Of a stretch of DNA of 64,000 nt, positions 24,406 through 37,330 are shown in pieces. Below the pieces are notes generated by a model that was given only the letters and a program-made list of their open reading frames with translations, was not told the origin of the DNA and made no database searches. This DNA is from Sphagnum magellanicum. Lineage: Eukaryota > Streptophyta > Sphagnopsida > Sphagnales > Sphagnaceae. The position numbers and the translations under genes were made by a program. How positions within the stretch are numbered: position 1 is the first letter of the stretch; every line of letters starts with the position of its first letter. Location of the stretch: the NCBI GenBank assembly GCA_021904315.1, contig CM038917.1, positions 7,610,041 through 7,674,040 on the forward strand. Direction: 5' to 3'.

Positions 24406-27400
24406 CACGGGGCACCTTTCAAAGTTTAAGAAGATGGCTTGATTATATTGCTTAAGGCTCTTGTTTAATTCTTTGATATTGGTTTCATTAACCACCTCCC
24501 ATGTAACTCCATGGAGTGGCATTAAAAACCCATTGTTCACATGGGGGATGTTTTTTTTTTGCTCTATACCAAAAATTGTTCTCTAATTTTGGGCTTAAAC
24601 ATTTTTTCCATGCTATTATGACCTTCATTTAACAATTGGAGTTACATGGTATTTCCCCTCAATAAATCCTTTATAGACTTTGGCATACCTTTTAACCTTG
24701 CAAGGTGTCTATTATCATATCTAGCTCACCATCAACTTGTCTTTCAATTTGCTCATAGTTAGAATACATGGACATTGCTTCTAGTTGCCAAGTTTGCCAC
24801 AATGGCATCATTACAACTTTTCAACATTGTTTCATCATGTTCCCCAAGGTTAGGTTTGTTTCGGAAGTTTTCTTTAGAATTTGGATTAAATGAAAAACTC
24901 CTAAAAATATTTTTGTTTTTTTATATTTATATTTTTGGTCTTTCATTTTATTTAATGAAATTAAAGGCGATGATGATAATATTCCAATTCATAAATTGTA
25001 GGTTAGTTGTTTTTATTAATCCTAGGCACTCATTAAGTTTTTTCCTACAACTTTATCTTATATTTCTTGTGAGTTGAAAGATGTTGCCTTTGCTTCAATG
25101 GGCATTATTTTGACATTAAGATCTTTCACCAAACTTGAACCTCCATTGTTGAATTGGCATGCCCAATTGGCAAGTCATTAATAAACATAAATGATATAGG
25201 GATCCTTGTAAGTAGACTATCATCGGCCTTTCTTTTAGATCTAATTAGGTGTTGATTTTGACAAGGGGGATGATATAATCACATGGTGTTTTTTGAATTG
25301 CCATTTTCCCACTAGATTTTGATTAATTTGTGATGGGGTTGTTGCCTCCATTCCTCCAAGGTTTCTTTGTGATTAAAGGTGGGGATTACATCAAAGTGAA
25401 AAAAATCTAAAGGGAGTTGGCAATCCCAAAATTCCAAAAATACCAAATTATGAGTCTTGCAATTTTGCAAGTTCATTTGACTCCTATATGACAACTCTAA
25501 TTCAAAAGATTTTACAAGAAAAGTTATGGCCCTTGAAGAGGACTTTCCATTGTTACGTTCCATGGAAAGTCCATTGTACAATTTAGACTTATTGTACACT
25601 CCATGGAAATTTGGGACATTGTGGGGCTCCAACCTCCAAAGTGAAAATCCATTTGGGAGTGTTAGATTCATTCATCTCCAAGACTTATGAACGTGTTTTT
25701 GAAAATTGGGACACTCCCTTGACCCATTCCCCTAATCATGCCTTAACATTGGTCATGAATCCAAAGCTAGAGTTGCGACAATCTCAATGTTTAGGTCTTG
25801 ACCATCCTTCTAAAAGGTTTTCATTTGTATCATTGTCACTCTGCACCATATTCTATGCCAAAAGATTTACTAACATAAACATGGCATTAAGGTGTATTGA
25901 GTATGTATTTGAATATGTTATGGGTCCTATGATTATGTTTGTTATATCATTTTAAAAGTTCATTTAAAAATGAAATGCTGACATTTTGTTGGATTATGTC
26001 AATCTTTTATATGAGTTATTCAACAAGTATTATAGATTAATGAAATGCGTCCCTTCCAAGTATTTCAATCCATAATTATTGCAATTCATAATCATATGAA
26101 GTTTATCATTACCCTTGTAAAAACTACCAATGAGACATCAAAAAATGGATCGTTTAGTGTATAGTCACTTACGTTACCTTGTGTCATATTGATTGGGTTT
26201 TAATATGATGAATAACGCATTAGAGTTGCAAGAATCTTTGTTTGCATAGTCCACTCATCCTTGGATTTGGTTCTAATTTAACAACCTCATGTTGAATATT
26301 TAATTGAATGAAAAGTGCATTCATTTTTTTAAAACTTGAAAGTCCTTAGGTGTGGTATCAAAGAATGGACCCCAACAATCGGTCCTTGGTGACCTTATTT
26401 GAAGTTGAACATGTCATTGGTGATGAACTTAAAGTTTTATACAAGGATAATTACAAAGGTAACAATTTTTAAAATTATAATATGATCTATAGACATTAAC
26501 ATTAATCATTATCATTGGTTGCAATGTTTTATCAATTAACTAAACTTTTAACTGTAGCTTGCAAATTACTTGTTTGGACTCTTCATCACATCTTTGATTT
26601 TTTACAATTATAATCACCTTGTTACATTATGGTTTAGAAAGGAAATGTGGTTACATTTTCTTCTAGGATTCTTTGCGAAACATTTATGTAATCCATTTTT
26701 ATGTCTACAAACTACTTGAAATTTCTATCTATATGCATTTAAAAATAATATTGGTAAAAGCTAATTTCTTATGGGAATATATTATCTGATTTTTATTACG
26801 TTATTAAAAAACTTTATTGATTTAAAATATATGATCTTACTAAACTAACTTTATTTGTTTAAATACTAATTCTACAAAGACTATGACCCCTAATAATTGT
26901 AGCATGTTGAAAAACACAATGTTTTAAAGGATAATTTGAAATATTGAAAAAAAACTAACAACACTTTAATGGTTAATAATTCCTTCAAAGCTTCCAAACT
27001 TTACCAATAACATGATGTGAACAATAAAAAGATTAAGAAGCCCATGGATAAACCATTTCCTCCTTTTACATTAAAAAAAATTTAAAATTTACAATTATCC
27101 TTACATAATAAACACATATATGTATAAAGAAAACATGGATGTGTCAATATGACTTAAAAAAACCTTATTGGTGTCACAAAAAAAGAATGAAATTAGTGTT
27201 AAGACACAAGTCAAGTTGATGAACTAATAAATTGATGTTTAGTACGAGGCTATATATTTACAAACTAAATCATGTGTATTGAAACAAAATAATAATGAAA
27301 TGAAACAAATACAATAAATATATGAGACCATACTAATTTTGGTTGAGATTATGGATTATTTTGGTTTTTTCAAAAATTTGGTCATGAGAATTGTTAAGGC

Positions 27401-27944
27401 TTTCATTTGTTGATAACATATTTTTACTTAGAAACACATGTATTTTGAGTTTTGTTTGTTACATTGTGAATGAGTAATTTCATAAGTGAGCAATAGTATG
27501 TGATGTAATTGGAAAGATCCTTGTTGTCCATGGATGACTAAATATGACTTGTGTTGCCCATTGGGGGTCAAGAAATGATAAATGTCTTTATTTTTTGGGA
27601 AATTGAAAATGATCTACATCTTTGAATTATATTATATTATTTTTTGAGTGATGTGAAAAGATTTCCACCATCCACAAAAAAATCAAAAATTGATCCACAC
27701 CATCCATGGGCAACTAACAATACTACTACAAAGGGTGTAGTTAAGTCGTCCATGTTAAATGGACTAATGAGTCCATTGGATCCCATTAGGTCCCATTCAA
27801 TGGAACCAATGAACTCATTCAAAATCTACTAAAAGCACTTGGTGAATAGGAAGACATTTTGTTCTAGAGTAATGATATGCATTGTTAATTTGTTTTTGGA
27901 TTCAGATTGAAAATGATTCATGCCATTAATGTGTTTTTTTTCAT
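24406..27944. other. Gene-free interval with two unexplained ORFs
   Basis: ORFs at 25312-25671 (minus, 119 codons) and 25611-25955 (plus, 114 codons) are the longest here. Neither shows a domain, membrane pattern or splice context that I recognise. At 26353-26364 TGGTATCAAAGA matches 10 of 12 bases of the initiator-Met primer site used by copia elements (TGGTATCAGAGC), but no LTR is visible beside it. Confidence 0.4.
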
Positions 27945-27978
27945 AGGGTTTAGGGTTTAGGGGGGGGGGAGAGGAGGG
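27945..27978 (+). repeat. Telomere motif fused to a G run
   Basis: Two TTTAGGG units run directly into nine or more guanines and then GAGAGGAGGG. It is another interstitial telomere motif in the same orientation as the one at 18387. Confidence 0.85.
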
Positions 27979-29080
27979 TGTTGTTCCGTTTGGAACCTTG
28001 CTCAATGATTATGCTCATGATCATAAATACCCATACAAATAAAAATGGAAATGCAAATGTCGAACCTAATTTCGATGGGTTTAGATTAATGAAGTTGCAC
28101 ACATCAAGATCAAATATTTATTTAACTATTATTGTACATTCCATAAATCTATAATTTTTTTAAATCCATGGGGTTCTAGTCCAAACATCATATTTTTATT
28201 ATATCCTCAATGCGAAGTTGTAGTTTGACCTTAAGAACAATATGTAATTTTTAAAAAAAAGGTCTTGTGAAAGGAAGTTATGGATACATATTAAAGGGTG
28301 ATAAAAGTAAATTGTGCTTAGTAACGTGTGTTGATTGCACTTCATAGTTTCCTTTTTGACAAAGATGAAACTATCATTTTGAACTTTCTAATGCAAGTGA
28401 TCTCATTCAAGGTTAACAAGAGGAGTTTGTTCTCTTGAGCTCTTTGATATGTGTAACCAATGTTTAAGGATTCATTGAACTACTTTGTGTGAACTCATTG
28501 CCTTCAAGATTAGTTTATGACAACACATCATACTATTCTTGGACTTGATCACTTTGTGTTCATCAACACACATATTGGCTTAGACTTATATTGGCTTAAA
28601 CATAAGTCCATTGAAGGACTATATTTATTGCAAATTCATGTTTACCACTTAAGGACAGCCCAGACATTTTGAAATTTGTGGGCAGCTTGAAGCTCCTTCG
28701 GGCAGTCACATAAGGTGAAATAGACTTGGAAATTTGGCAAAATAGCCAAATATTGTAACTGCATAGCAGATTCACCAAATTTTTTTTTGATAAAAGACCA
28801 AAAAAATTTTGGGCAAAAATATGAAGATAAAAAGGCAAAATGTTGAAAAATTATATTCAAGAAACAAAAGGGTTATTGAAATAGGGTTTCGTAAAAATGT
28901 CCCCCACCCTGGAGCTTTACCCATTGTAAAGAATGGGCAATTTTTTTCTTATGACGTGTAAGGTTTGTGCTCTGAATTTTTTTTCATTGACAAAGAACGG
29001 AAAAAGATGGATGAAAATCAGTTCAAATGAATGAAAAAAATTGCCCATTCATTATGTTGGATAATGGCAAAACCTCTCAA
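27979..29080. other. Gene-free interval
   Basis: AT-rich; no gene or clear repeat seen. Confidence 0.4.
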
Positions 29081-29155
29081 CTCTTCCATGTTTTTTTTCA
29101 TCCCAGCACTTGGGCTACCGCCCTCGTGCTGCTGGGACCTCAAAACATGGAAGAG
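29081..29155. other. Stem-loop of about 75 bases with a GC-rich tip
   Basis: CTCTTCCATGTTTT (29081-29094) pairs with AAAACATGGAAGAG (29142-29155) over 14 bp. After a small internal loop TCCCAGCA pairs with TGCTGGGA over 8 bp, and the tip holds GGGCTACCGCCC. The size is that of a small microRNA-type foldback or a short MITE. There is no direct evidence that it is transcribed. Confidence 0.6.
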
Positions 29156-31842
29156 CCTCTAAAGGCTGCCATCATCCTATACATAAAGCATGAGGTGAAG
29201 GTTATCACGAACTTAAAACATACACACATCATCACAAGGTGTAGGAGTGTGAGCATTCTTATGCCTAACTCCTAAAGAGTGGAGGAAGGATTCTTAAGGT
29301 GCACATTCACACTCGACGTTAAGGACTCTAGTATTAAGTCCCCTAATGCCAAGCTAGTCATTTAGGACCTAAACCTATTTATCACAAAGATTTTACGTTA
29401 AGTTAACATTCACTTAATATTAAACAATCACCCATTTAACATTGGGTGCCACCTAAGATGCCACCTAGATTTTCACTTAATTAAACTTGACTTAACATTA
29501 GGTGTGAATGCACTTTTGACACCTACACATCTCTCAAGATTGCTCTCATTTGTAAGGAGTAAGCATAATAATAATAATGTGTCTCCTCTCTTTGAAGGAT
29601 TTGAAAAAGGATACTCTCGGGTATAAGATACCCTCCAAATACACTTAGGAATTTTTTTACACAAGGTGCTTTATACAAGTTTTTTTGGACATTCATTTAG
29701 CAACTCTAATGTTGTGATACTACTACACATATGTCTCTAATATCTGGTGACTTTTTTTTTGGGTGGGGCTTTTGGATACAACTTCAATCTCTCTCTTCTT
29801 CCTTACTTACTATTTTGGTATGATGAAAAAGTTTTAGAAAAAATTATTGATGCTTGTTGGGACATGTTGAAAAAAACCATTTGTTTAGAGACTTAGGGTA
29901 GAGAGAGCACTCAAACATATTGAGAGCACCCAATGGCTTTTGACTTTCTCTACTACAACAACAACAACTACTACTACTACTACTACTCAAATGTCATGTT
30001 TTTAAATGAAAATAGTTCTTTGTTTACACAAATTGTCAATGACTTGCTTTGCTTACCTTTTTTGGGGGTGGGGATGGAGATGGAGAGAAGGGAGGGACCC
30101 TTCAACTCCGGATTACAAGGGTCAACCGTTGAAACAACCAAAACTAAATGGTTAAGCTTGTTTTTGATGTTCATTTCATTGGTTCGATCATCACACAAGA
30201 AGTAGAGTACGGTATGATTTTTTTGTTGTTGTTGATAAGAAAAATTCTCCCTAAGGTTGTCATGACTTGTATCGGTATGTGTGTTGATTCAGCCTAGCCA
30301 AGCCACGCCAATCAAATCTCAAGGCGGTTAGTAGTGGGCCTGTTACGTTATAGGTAGGTAGGTAGGTAGGTAGATAGTAGTAGGTACTTTCCAACTCTCG
30401 GTGTATAAACTTATATAAAGTCAAATGTCAAAACAAACAAATTGGCATGCTTTTGAAAGAAAAAAAATCTCACACCCCACCCCACCTACCTACCCACCCA
30501 CACACTTTCAAAGTCCGACCCCAAAGATCCGGGGTTTCAAATTGTCGGACTTTGTGAAAGAAAGCTGTGATTCCACAAATTCCACAAGTAAACAATCTTT
30601 TTTATCCATGCAAGTCTTCTTCACCCGTAGGTTCGTTGACGATAGTTGTTCATGTATGATAGGTTTTAGAAAAGCTTTGGTTTAGTTGAAAATGGGGGGT
30701 GGGGTGGGGTTGTTGTTGTTGTTGTAGTATTAGCTATGACACATGGCCACCACTTTGCAAAAATACTATCCTAGATTTTGGGTTCAAATCGTCAACATTG
30801 TTATCCAACCCAACAAACAATGATCGATCGATCGTATTGTAAAAAAAAAAAATTTTTAAAAACTTGCAAGTATGGGTGTTTACACTTAAAATATCCCACT
30901 TAAGACGGGGGAAATACTATGTGTAAAATGCCCGTTTTCAAGGGGTCAAATAAAGAGGAATGTTCGTTTCTTCCAAACTTTTAAAAACCCTACAAAAGCC
31001 TTCACGGAAAAGCCCTACGTGGCCCCATTTTTTTTTTTAAACACTACACTATTGTGGCTAATATGAAGCATATTATTATTTTCCCTCCTCCCTCGCCCTC
31101 CGGAGAGAGTGTTTTGTTCTAACATACGGACTTATGCTCCTTCACCAGAGATGATTTATGTTTCTTCATTAGGGTTTACAAGCCTTCCTCATTGAGTATT
31201 TTCCGGGCCTTCCTTCATTGAGCGGACTTTTACACCATGCAAAAACACAACACTTGGGCTTAAAAAAAGAGAACTTTTTTCCGAGTTCTCTTCTCCAATT
31301 GCTAAGTTGCAATATTTTATTGGGCTCAAGACCATTTAAAATGGCATTCGGACGATGTACCCTTCACACTTGTAACCTGCTATGTAACCCTGGTTACCAA
31401 GGTATCGGTTCATTTCACATTTGTCCGTAAACAAGCGCACCACGGATGCAATGCATGACAAATTCCAGCTGCAAGTAGTCTGTTTGTAATCTTTTATGAA
31501 CTGTGCAGAAGAACAGCTATAAAATTTAATCTTAAATTAAATTAAATTAAATTAAATTAAAGAAAATAAAATTCTTATTAATTCAAATAAAATTAAGTTA
31601 AGTTAATTTTATTTAATTTTATTCAAATAAATTAAAAATTAAATGGTCTGTTTGGTTTTCAGGTGGGAGGATTTGGTGTTGAGTACAAATTGCTGTTGAA
31701 ATAGTCCTATCAACTACATAAGTAAATAAGTTATGATGACACTTCTCTCTGCCAATAAAGTGGGTTGTTTGTTGTGCATTTGGTTTCCTTTCTAGTCCAA
31801 GCTCTGTGTGTGTGTGTGTGTCTCTCTCTCTCTCTCTTTCTT

Positions 31843-31877
<35 letters not shown>

Positions 31878-32220
31878 AACTGAGCTCCAGTGACCATTGA
31901 TTGGAGTCCAAACTGTTTGGTTCCCTAGACATACATATGGATGTGTTAAGGAGAGACTATGTCAGAGTACATGATTAGACTTTTTCATAACTGAAAATTT
32001 TGAAGGATTCTATTCTCTGGTGCTGTGAGTAAGTACTACTTAGCCTACATCACAAGTCCAGGCTCTGAATCCCTTACTAGGAGGTATTATTATTTACAGC
32101 TACAGTTGAAGAAGCTTGAGGGCAACCAACCCATCATCAGGTTTCACCACCCTACAAGCAAAGCAAAGCAAAACAAAACAAAAGAAAGATTGGGGGGAAA
32201 TTAACTTATTGGCTCAAAAT
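29156..32220. other. Gene-free interval with several microsatellites
   Basis: It holds a CAA/CTA trinucleotide run at 29955-29988, a GTAG run at 30347-30390, (TTAAA)n at 31530-31562 and a mixed GT/CT microsatellite at 31807-31875. Near 29280-29480 CTTAACATT and GCCACCTA words recur. No coding is supported. The 92-residue ORF at 31619-31897 is the translated CT repeat. Confidence 0.5.
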
Positions 32221-32541
32221 CCTAAACCTAAACCCTAAACCTAATTTATAACCCTAAACCTTAAACCTTGGGCTGGAAATCTTAAACCTTAAACCTTGGG
32301 CTGGAAATCCTAAACCTTAACCCTAAGCCTTAAACCTTGGGCTGGAAATCTTAAACCTTAAACCTTGGGCTGGAAATCCTAAACCTTAACCCTAAGCCTT
32401 AAACCTTGGGCTGAAAATCCTAAACCTTAACCCTAAACTTTAAACCTTGGGCTGAAAATCCTAAACCTTAACCCTAAGCCTTAAACCTTGGGCTGAAAAT
32501 CCTAAACCTAATTTATAACCCTAAACCTTGGGCTGAAAATC
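32221..32541 (+). repeat. Telomere-derived minisatellite (CCCTAAA/CCTTAAA with TTGGGCTG spacer)
   Basis: CCCTAAACC and CCTTAAACC words alternate with TTGGGCTGGAAAT or TTGGGCTGAAAAT. TTGGGCTG starts near 32269, 32296, 32338, 32365, 32406, 32448, 32489 and 32528, giving spacings of 27, 42, 27, 41, 42, 41 and 39 bp. The basic unit is about 42 bp and a 27-bp short form produces a 69-bp higher-order unit early in the array. The telomere words suggest origin from an interstitial telomere tract. Confidence 0.9.
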
Positions 32542-35500
32542 GATATGGTACCTACAACTGATGTTCAGCACAAAAAACATTTGCAAAAGGTCTAGTTGAA
32601 AAAAAGGGAATTTTTTGAATTTTTTGATATCTGCCCAAATTGTTGAGTCTAAATTATGTAAGTTCTTTATTGTCGAGTAAGAGTAGGTCACATTGGGGTT
32701 ATTATGTTGTTGTTGTTGTTGTTTTTTTTTTTGGGAAGCTAGTGCTGCCCTTGGTTGCCATGCCCTAAAAAATAACAGAACCCTTCTAGACTCACCCTTT
32801 CCCTACTACACATAAAGATCTTGCTCCAAATTTATTTTAAAGTGTACCCAAAGGGCAATTTTTTTAGGGTTTTTAGGGTAACCAATTTATTTTTTTGAAG
32901 CAGGTCTTTACACTTGATAAAGCCCTTGGCAATGGGCGTTACCGGATTAGGGTTTTACCCGTGTTCTGCGATAAGTTGAATTTATTATTGAGGGTGGTAC
33001 CAAGAAGAGAGTTCTTGTGTATCACCCATAATTTGCTAATAGTAACGGAAACCCATGCTTTAGCTTTTCACAAAAATTCTTGTGGAAAATAAGTATCTAT
33101 GAAATAAAGTATACGGAAAGAAGGCCCGCCCTAATTTGAGGATTGTAGCTTCGAGGACAATGTTGTAGAGTTGGGCCTTCCCCCGTGTGTAAAGTAACAA
33201 AGGTTTTGTATTCAAATCCAAAGAAAAAACCCCCCCCCTTGTGTGCTTTAGAATACACTCATAATATTGTTGTTGAAAATTGATCCGGACCACATGGATT
33301 TCTCTTTGGGTTCTCACCAATGTTTTTTTTTTTTTTTTGGGATAAAATTTTTGGTGAAATTTAACAAAAAAATTTATAGAAAAATTACTTGAATTTCCAC
33401 TAGGAAAAAAAATTCCAAAATGCTCCCAATTTCTTCGTTGAAAAATGGCAAATTTTTTGCCATGAAAAAAACCCATTGATTCTCACTTGCCCTTGGCCCC
33501 TCCCTAGTCTCCCCCACCGTACAATCTCGAATCAACCTGAATTGGGAACACTAGGTATTTCAAGTGGAAAAAAATATTAAGAAATGGTGCATGTGGGGTT
33601 GTAGCTTAGTCTTGAGTTTGAACTTTACAAGGAATTTTTTCTCAAATAAGACCCTTTTGAAAAAGGAAGGTAAGTTTGGGTATCAATCACTAACGGGTAT
33701 CAATCAATCCTCTTTTACACAAACCATGTCATTTTTCCCTTGGTTAAAAGTCTTCTAGGGTTTTGTCTCCCCGCCCGCAACCCCACCCAATTTAATTGGT
33801 GAGATAAGCTTATTACCACCACATGGGAGTTAAATTATGACCCTTTGGAACTAGCCCTTTGTGAATTTGATTCCCCGTTTTGTTGGGTGGAAAAGGTGGG
33901 GGCATGGATATCAACATATCTACAAAAGTTTTGGAATTTCCACATTTTGTGCAATATTCCATTGTAGATGGACAATTGGTATCTCTTGTCATTTAAAAAA
34001 TTATTAAAAAAATTGGTAGAAATCTTTTCTACAAAATATTTATCCACAAAATAATGCCTTCATGAGAATTGAAAGGACTTTAATAAAAAATTCATTTCTA
34101 TTTTGTCCTTAAAAAAAAAATTCCATCCTTCAATATGGGTAAAGAGGTGATCCCCCAACAAAGATAAAAAAAAGGTAATTCCCAACAAAGGTAAAAAGGT
34201 AATCCGTAACAATGGTGCAAGGACAAGTATAAAAAGTGATACCTATAACTTTAGGTTACTTGTTTGTCCATTAAGAAATTTTGTAACAAAATAATAATAA
34301 TAATCCATATATATATATATATATGGCACCAAGTTTCATAAAACATGAAAGCTATATATATGGCACATATGGAAAATCATCATTTGCCAATTTGTTTCTT
34401 GCATTTTCTTATGTTATCAACAATGCATCAATGTTACTACTTCTCATGTATGCTTGATCTTTTGATTGTAAAATTCACATTTGAGAAAAACAAAACACCA
34501 ATTTTATGATGCTTTCAATGCACTTGGGGGTTCTCCAAAGTAAATGTTTGAGGGCTTATTAATCTAGGGTAATGGTGAAATAATTGAGAAGTAAATAATG
34601 GTAGGATTTCTTGCTAGAGAAAATAGAATTACCAAAACTTCTTGTTTGGCAATTCCATACTTTTGTTTGGATGAAATCAATTCAAATTGTTCAACTTATG
34701 GGGTTGATTGCATCCACCATCATCTATGTCTAAAATGTGGCTATCATTTTTATTTTTGAAGCTTCAATAAAAATATTTATTTATTTATTTATTTTTATTT
34801 TTTTCTAAATTTTAAGTGACCTCATCGTCCTTTAAACTTGGGCCAACCTTAGAAAATTTTGTGAGATGGTACATTTTGGGCTATTAGAAAAAGTATTAAT
34901 TTTGTTGACAAATTTTGTTTTGCCCAGAATTGCTTTTAGTTATCTCCTTGTCTTGGTATAGAGAAGATCTTTCATCTTTGCCAAGTTTGATGGAGTATTC
35001 CTTTGGAAATTGGGACAATAAAGCTCTCTACTTTAAACCCGACCTTTGTAATCTTAGATAGATAATCGAACTAATATTGACACTTAATATTCAAAAGATT
35101 TGAATTTATTATATTAAACATTTTCAAATATACATGCATGACAATGGATGTCCAATCCAAATGCAACACCAATTATTATGATGTTATTAGCATATTTTGA
35201 AAGGATGAAAAATCCCATGCATGACTTACAATAGTTGGGGTCCATCACTACACTTTTTTGCCTCTCTACCAAAATTTTATGGGAGGAGGCAAAATCTCAT
35301 TGAAAGAAAATTTTGAGATTTATTTCTCATGATGAAATGTGCCTTTGCAAAACCAACACATTCTTCACATGTGAAACTACTTTTTTGTCCAAATACTATG
35401 GGTGCATTGGCCCCAAAATTAAAATTTAATAATTTTTTCACAACATAACCTTGTATTGTCTTTGTACCTCACTAGTCGTGTGATTAACATTGGTCATTAA

Positions 35501-36529
35501 ACATCCATTTTCACAAAATGGACAAACTATTTCATATTACATTCATAATAGTGTGATTCATTTTCTTATATATAAAAGTTTGCTTCATACATCATGTACA
35601 TTATACCTCATTTCTATGTGACATGTTTTTAAGAATTTAAATTCACTAGTTATAAAAAATTTATAGAATTCTTCAAACTACTTTTCTTCTTCAATAATGT
35701 GCTTTTTTTCGTGTGATTAATAGGTTCATAATGCCCAATGTTTTTGGATGTATAAAAGTTTTATTTATGCAAGTAATGGGATCTTTTGTGAAATGGACTT
35801 TATCTATGCAATAGTTATTCAATTTCAAACATGCTTAAGGTAAAACCCAAAATTGAATGCAATAGTTTTTTCAATTGGAATTCCTCAATATTCATATTAG
35901 TCATTTAACACAATTTACTATTATTATCATGATTTTCAAATGACATCATAAAAAAAAGGTTATTATTTGATTTTTTCATTATGAAAATATCAAGTTTTCA
36001 TTTATAAAACTTGAATTGTGTAATCAAATCAGACAATTCATTTGCTTTTGGTACCGATGTTCACATAAGTTTTTTTTTCCTTGGTATCTAAAATGTATGA
36101 TGCAGTGAAAGGATGCCAAACATTGACATTCAACATTAATGCACATATCATGCAAAGGAGGGTTTTCTTTAAAGTTTGATGATATTTTAATTTGAACCAT
36201 ACTTCTAGTGTGTGCATTTTATGACATATTGTTATGTTTGTTGAATGGTATTAAATTATTTTTAATTTTTTCATTATCAAAATTCAAAACCTAGGACACG
36301 TTTTTAATTGTTTGTGATCAAGACAAAGGTTGTTATTTATGGTGCATAGGATAGGGAATAAGATTATATGCACTCCAAATTGCAACGCCGAAATGAAGCA
36401 TCTTTAGGTTTGTCAAATTCTATCAAAGGTAAAAAAAACTTTATCAATTTTTAAGTTTGCAACAAAATGCAAACTATAAAGGCGTGTTCTTTAACTTTCA
36501 AAAAAGAAAGAGGGGTACTTGGGATTATG
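32542..36529. other. Gene-free interval
   Basis: Several ORFs of 60-140 codons (for example minus 33060-33476) show no recognisable domain and are rich in phenylalanine and lysine from T and A runs. An (AT)n run lies near 34307-34324. Confidence 0.45.
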
Positions 36530-37330
36530 ATAAGCTTTTCAAGTTGAACTTACAAACGTGTCAAATTGCACAAATAAAAAAAAGGCGATTAATATATTTT
36601 GGAACCAAAATGGTGCACCAACAAACCAAAGGAAATTTTTACATGGGACTCCTCATGATTCGAACTTGGGGAGGAGTTATCACTATTTTTTCTATAATAT
36701 ACTTTGTAACTCTTTGTGGAAGCTCCCTCGAAATGGGACTTTGTCCCAAGACTACCATAATTGCCATGTTATGAGACTTGTCACTTTTGAGACTCATAAT
36801 TTCCTTGTTTGATTTCCAATTGGGGACCTCTCAGAAGCAAAATTGAAACCCTTGAAACAAATTCAAATAGTGCTAATTTGATTACTTTGTTAAATGTTTT
36901 AATGTTCAGGAGTTGAATTGCCAATTTGATTTTTCCCCTTTGAAAAGGTCAAAACTTATGTTCCAAGTTTTCAAAATAGAAAATTTTATTTTACTTTAGT
37001 TATTTACTTTTCAAGACATTTCCAATATTTTAAAAAAACCTCATTTTGAACAAGGTTATAGAGAGGTTTTTCAAACCTTGTTCCAAAATTTTAAGACACC
37101 TCAAGATTCACACAATGGTTTGCATTTTTCCACACTTATGGGAATGTGCTTGAGTCTCAAAACACTCTCTTTATTTGTTTCCCTTGGCATGTCCTAACTT
37201 TAAATGTGAGCTCAAGGTTAAAGTTGTGACACAACTTCACCAAATAATCAAAGAATGTGTTGAACACAATTGAAACCAAAATTAGGTCACAAATTCACAA
37301 AAACTTCACCGTGGCCTATGTTACCATTGG
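36530..37330 (+). repeat. Dispersed repeat, copy A
   Basis: Long stretches match 47350-48000 in order and orientation. Examples are GGAACCAAAATGGTGCACC against GGAACCAAATTGGTGCATG, GAGTTATCACT..CTATAATATACTTTGTAAC against GAGTCATCACT..CTATAACATAGTTTGTAAC, and AAACCTTGTTCCAAA against AAACCTTGATCCAAA. It is probably a decayed retroelement of unknown class. Two short ORFs here (36457-36774 and 36558-36812) do not show a domain. Confidence 0.6.

Noticed and set aside
25312..25955. Two overlapping opposite ORFs of 119 and 114 codons
   Set aside because: No family resemblance, AT-rich composition and no splice context; kept only as unexplained.
31619..31897. ORF with RERERE repeats
   Set aside because: Translated CT/GA microsatellite.
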